From Bacillota bacterium (GTDB lineage: Bacteria > Bacillota > Sulfobacillia > Sulfobacillales > Sulfobacillaceae), in NCBI GenBank assembly GCA_026627065.1, contig JAPNUO010000008.1:1-64000 (forward strand): a stretch of 64,000 nt of DNA, written 5' to 3'. The position numbers were made by a program, and so were the translations under genes. The notes below the pieces were generated by a model that was not told where the DNA came from, ran no database searches, and saw only the letters and a program-made list of their open reading frames with translations. Below, piece after piece: positions 62,239 to 64,000 of the stretch (position 1 is its first letter; every line of letters starts with the position of its first letter).

Positions 62239-62288
62239 GGCATGTTTCGCGTTCCTCCGCGATAGGTTGTCATCGGGGAGGGACGCAT

Positions 62289-63071
62289 GTGTGGGGATCT
62301 GTAGTCGCACTGGGCGTGACGCAAGGGTTCACGGAGTTTTTGCCGATCAGCTCGTCCGGGCACCTGATCTTGCTCAAAACGCTCTTTGGCGTGGCGGCCT
62401 CGGGGGCCGAATGGGAGGTCGCCCTACATGTGGGCACGCTGGTCGCCGTGCTGTGGATATACCGTGCTTGGCTTAGGCGTTGGGTGCGCCAACTGTTGTG
62501 CCGCGACCGCGACGCCTGGCGGCTTTTTGCCGCGCTGGCGGTGGCAAGCCTTCCGGCGGGCGCAGTCGGCATGCTTCTAGGCCGTTGGATCGAACAATTC
62601 TTTTTGTTGCCGGCTGCCGCGCTGGGATGGTGCTGTACCGCAATGCTTCTTTGGGCTGCGCCCGTGGGTGAGCGGGCCGCCGGGCGCCCCCTTTCGGAAA
62701 TCACACTTTGGCAGGCGTGGCTGATCGGTTTGGCTCAGGCATTAAGCTTGTGGCCTGGCCTATCCCGATCGGGGAGTACGATAGCGATGGCCCGCATCCT
62801 GGGCATCGACGGTGAAAGCGCCGCCCAATTTTCCTTCTTGATGGCTATTCCCGCGGTCATTGGGGCGGCCCTGTTCGAATGGCCCCTGTCCCTGACCCGC
62901 AACGGGGTTGGGATCATGCTCTCGGTAGGCGTGTTGGTGGCTGCGATTTCCGGTGCGATTGCGATACAATGGGTGCGAAAACTGATGCGGCATCCCTGGG
63001 CATGGCGCGGCTTTTCCGTCTATGTGGCAGGGCTGGCGATTGTGTCCTTATGGTTTGGAGGAGCGCGGTGA
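62289..63071 (+). CDS. uppP: Undecaprenyl-diphosphatase
   Basis: A 260-residue polytopic BacA/UppP enzyme that dephosphorylates undecaprenyl diphosphate to recycle the cell-wall lipid carrier; also linked to bacitracin tolerance. GVTQGFTEFLPISSSGHLIL near the start and SLWPGLSRSGSTIAMARILG near residue 155-175 are the two catalytic loops. GTG 62289 follows GGGGAGGG; the ATG two bases earlier closes at once. The TGA overlaps the spoIIIE GTG. Confidence 0.95.
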   Translation: MWGSVVALGVTQGFTEFLPISSSGHLILLKTLFGVAASGAEWEVALHVGTLVAVLWIYRAWLRRWVRQLLCRDRDAWRLFAALAVASLPAGAVGMLLGRWIEQFFLLPAAALGWCCTAMLLWAAPVGERAAGRPLSEITLWQAWLIGLAQALSLWPGLSRSGSTIAMARILGIDGESAAQFSFLMAIPAVIGAALFEWPLSLTRNGVGIMLSVGVLVAAISGAIAIQWVRKLMRHPWAWRGFSVYVAGLAIVSLWFGGAR

Positions 63072-64000
63072 GAGCGGCAAAACAAAAGCGCGTCAACGGC
63101 CAGCTGCGGCAAGAAATGGCCGGCGTGGTGCTGGTGGCTCTGGGGCTGCTTGGGTACTTTTCGTTGGCGTTTCCGCACAGCGGAGTGCTCGGGCGCGATT
63201 TGGGCCGCGGGTTAGTCTTCGTGTTTGGCAAGATGGCTTGGCTTCTCCCGCTGGCAATTTTGGCGAGCGGCATTTTGCGCATTTATGCCCGACCCCGCCT
63301 GAGCCGCGAACCCCGCGCGTGGGGAGCCGGCCTCGTCTACATCGGTCTTCTCCTCTGGCTCGGGTTTGGGGGGCAGCCTTGGGGGGGATGGTTGGGCCTG
63401 CACTTCCTCAGCTGGCTGGCGTTGGCGTTGGGCCGGCCGGGTTCGGCCATTTTTGCCACCTTGTTGCTGGTCCTGGGGGGGATGTTGTTAACAGGGGGCA
63501 GTGTCCGCGATGGGGCCCGCATTGCCCTGGCAGGCGTCGGACGTCTGGGGCGGGGAAGCCTCCGTGCAGGACGGCTGATCGGCCGTTACGCGAGAGATTG
63601 GCTCTATCCCCCGGAAGAGGCGCCCGCCCGCGCGGCGACCGGACACCCGAAACCCGCGCGACGTCCAACCCCCAAGTTACCGGAGCGCCCGGCGGTGGTG
63701 GGGTTTCGGGAGGAGACGCCTTCGTCGGAGGAGTCGCGCCAGGAGATGTCTAGTCCGCCACGCTCTCAGCCGCCGACGATTTCTCACGGGCCCAATCCCT
63801 ACCTGCCTCCGCCCCTTTCGCTGCTAGCGGCCCCGTCGTCTTCACGGACGAGCCTCCGGGGACCAAGCGCCGAGGAGCGAGGACAAGTGCTCGTGGACGC
63901 CCTGAGGCAATTTGGGATTGATGTCAAGCTGAGCGACGTGAGCCAAGGGCCGGCCGTCACGCGGTTTGAAATTGTGCCGCCTCCTGGCGTCAAGGTTTCG
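63068..64000 (+). CDS. spoIIIE: DNA translocase SpoIIIE/FtsK, 5' part (runs off the window)
   Basis: 311 codons are visible without a stop to the window edge. After a short cytoplasmic start come about four transmembrane helices (roughly residues 16-150), then a Pro/Arg/Glu-rich linker, then the beginning of the motor alpha domain, with YLPPPLSLLA and GQVLVDALRQFGIDVKLSDV followed by GPAVTRFEIVPPPG. The ATPase and gamma domains lie outside. It pumps the chromosome into the forespore. GTG 63068 follows GGAGGAG and overlaps the uppP stop. Confidence 0.93.
   Translation, partial: MRAAKQKRVNGQLRQEMAGVVLVALGLLGYFSLAFPHSGVLGRDLGRGLVFVFGKMAWLLPLAILASGILRIYARPRLSREPRAWGAGLVYIGLLLWLGFGGQPWGGWLGLHFLSWLALALGRPGSAIFATLLLVLGGMLLTGGSVRDGARIALAGVGRLGRGSLRAGRLIGRYARDWLYPPEEAPARAATGHPKPARRPTPKLPERPAVVGFREETPSSEESRQEMSSPPRSQPPTISHGPNPYLPPPLSLLAAPSSSRTSLRGPSAEERGQVLVDALRQFGIDVKLSDVSQGPAVTRFEIVPPPGVKVS

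Noticed and set aside
1..64000. CRISPR arrays, tRNA or rRNA genes
   Set aside because: No regularly spaced direct repeats and no tRNA-like TTCGA arms with matching acceptor stems were seen; a tRNAscan or Infernal run would be decisive.

Overview
The window reads as part of the chromosome of a GC-rich, endospore-forming member of the Firmicutes. The spore evidence is direct: an alpha/beta-type small acid-soluble spore protein, both dipicolinate synthase subunits, YlxY, a YlmC/YmxH-family protein, YtrH with a YtrI-like partner, YtvI and YlzJ. The gene order (rpsB-tsf-pyrH-frr-uppS-cdsA-dxr-rseP-ispG-proS-polC, then nusA-rnpM-ylxQ-infB-rbfA-nrnA-truB-ribF-rpsO-pnp-ylxY-mlpA-ymxH-dpaAB-asd-dapG-rnj-tepA-ylzJ-spoIIIE) is the classical Firmicutes backbone. 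A Sulfobacillus-like thermoacidophile is my guess from the mix of high GC, a Thermus-type isocitrate dehydrogenase and an archaeal/eukaryotic-type prolyl-tRNA synthetase. That is inference and cannot be settled here.

Layout. 0-4.4 kb: glucose-6-phosphate dehydrogenase, a beta-hydroxyacid dehydrogenase, a tiny membrane protein and an AarF/UbiB kinase. 4.4-6.9 kb: a DUF1906 (Rv2525c-like) protein facing an ECF sigma/anti-sigma pair. 6.9-9.5 kb: a minus-strand run of Nudix hydrolase, alpha/beta hydrolase and class-V aminotransferase. 9.6-16.3 kb: SASP with a sigma-G-like promoter, a YpmA-like protein, a second Nudix protein, a TPR lipoprotein, miaB, a GH18-like lipoprotein lacking its catalytic glutamate, an unknown anchored protein and an MFS transporter. 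16.3-34.2 kb: icd, then translation elongation, envelope lipid, MEP isoprenoid and DNA replication genes ending in an MFS gene. 34.2-36.8 kb: an accessory island with a lower-GC HNH endonuclease, decayed minus-strand coding and an ISKra4-family transposase remnant. 36.8-50.1 kb: the nusA-infB-pnp translation and RNA-decay block, nfo, a GH113-like lipoprotein and ylxY. 50.5-51.2 kb: a heavily frameshifted Tn5/IS4-type transposase relic. 51.7-64 kb: M16 peptidase, dUTPase, sporulation and dipicolinate genes, RNase J, ytrHI, tepA, uppP and the 5' part of spoIIIE, which runs off the window.

How the genes cooperate. dpaA/dpaB together with asd and dapG form a DPA-supplying unit behind a sigma-K-like promoter; dapA, often next in such clusters, is not here. 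dxr and ispG make isoprenoid precursors, uppS builds the C55 carrier and uppP recycles it. The nusA block lacks rimP at the place where it normally sits, exactly where the accessory island lies.

Most interesting points: the island with its HNH nuclease and palindromic operator candidate replacing rimP; the GH18-like lipoprotein with a Glu-to-Gln active site and 8-bp repeats leading into its ribosome binding site; strong ribosome binding sites followed by ATC or CTG rather than ordinary start codons; an attenuator-like leader before RNase J; and a long out-of-phase overlap of ylxQ with infB.
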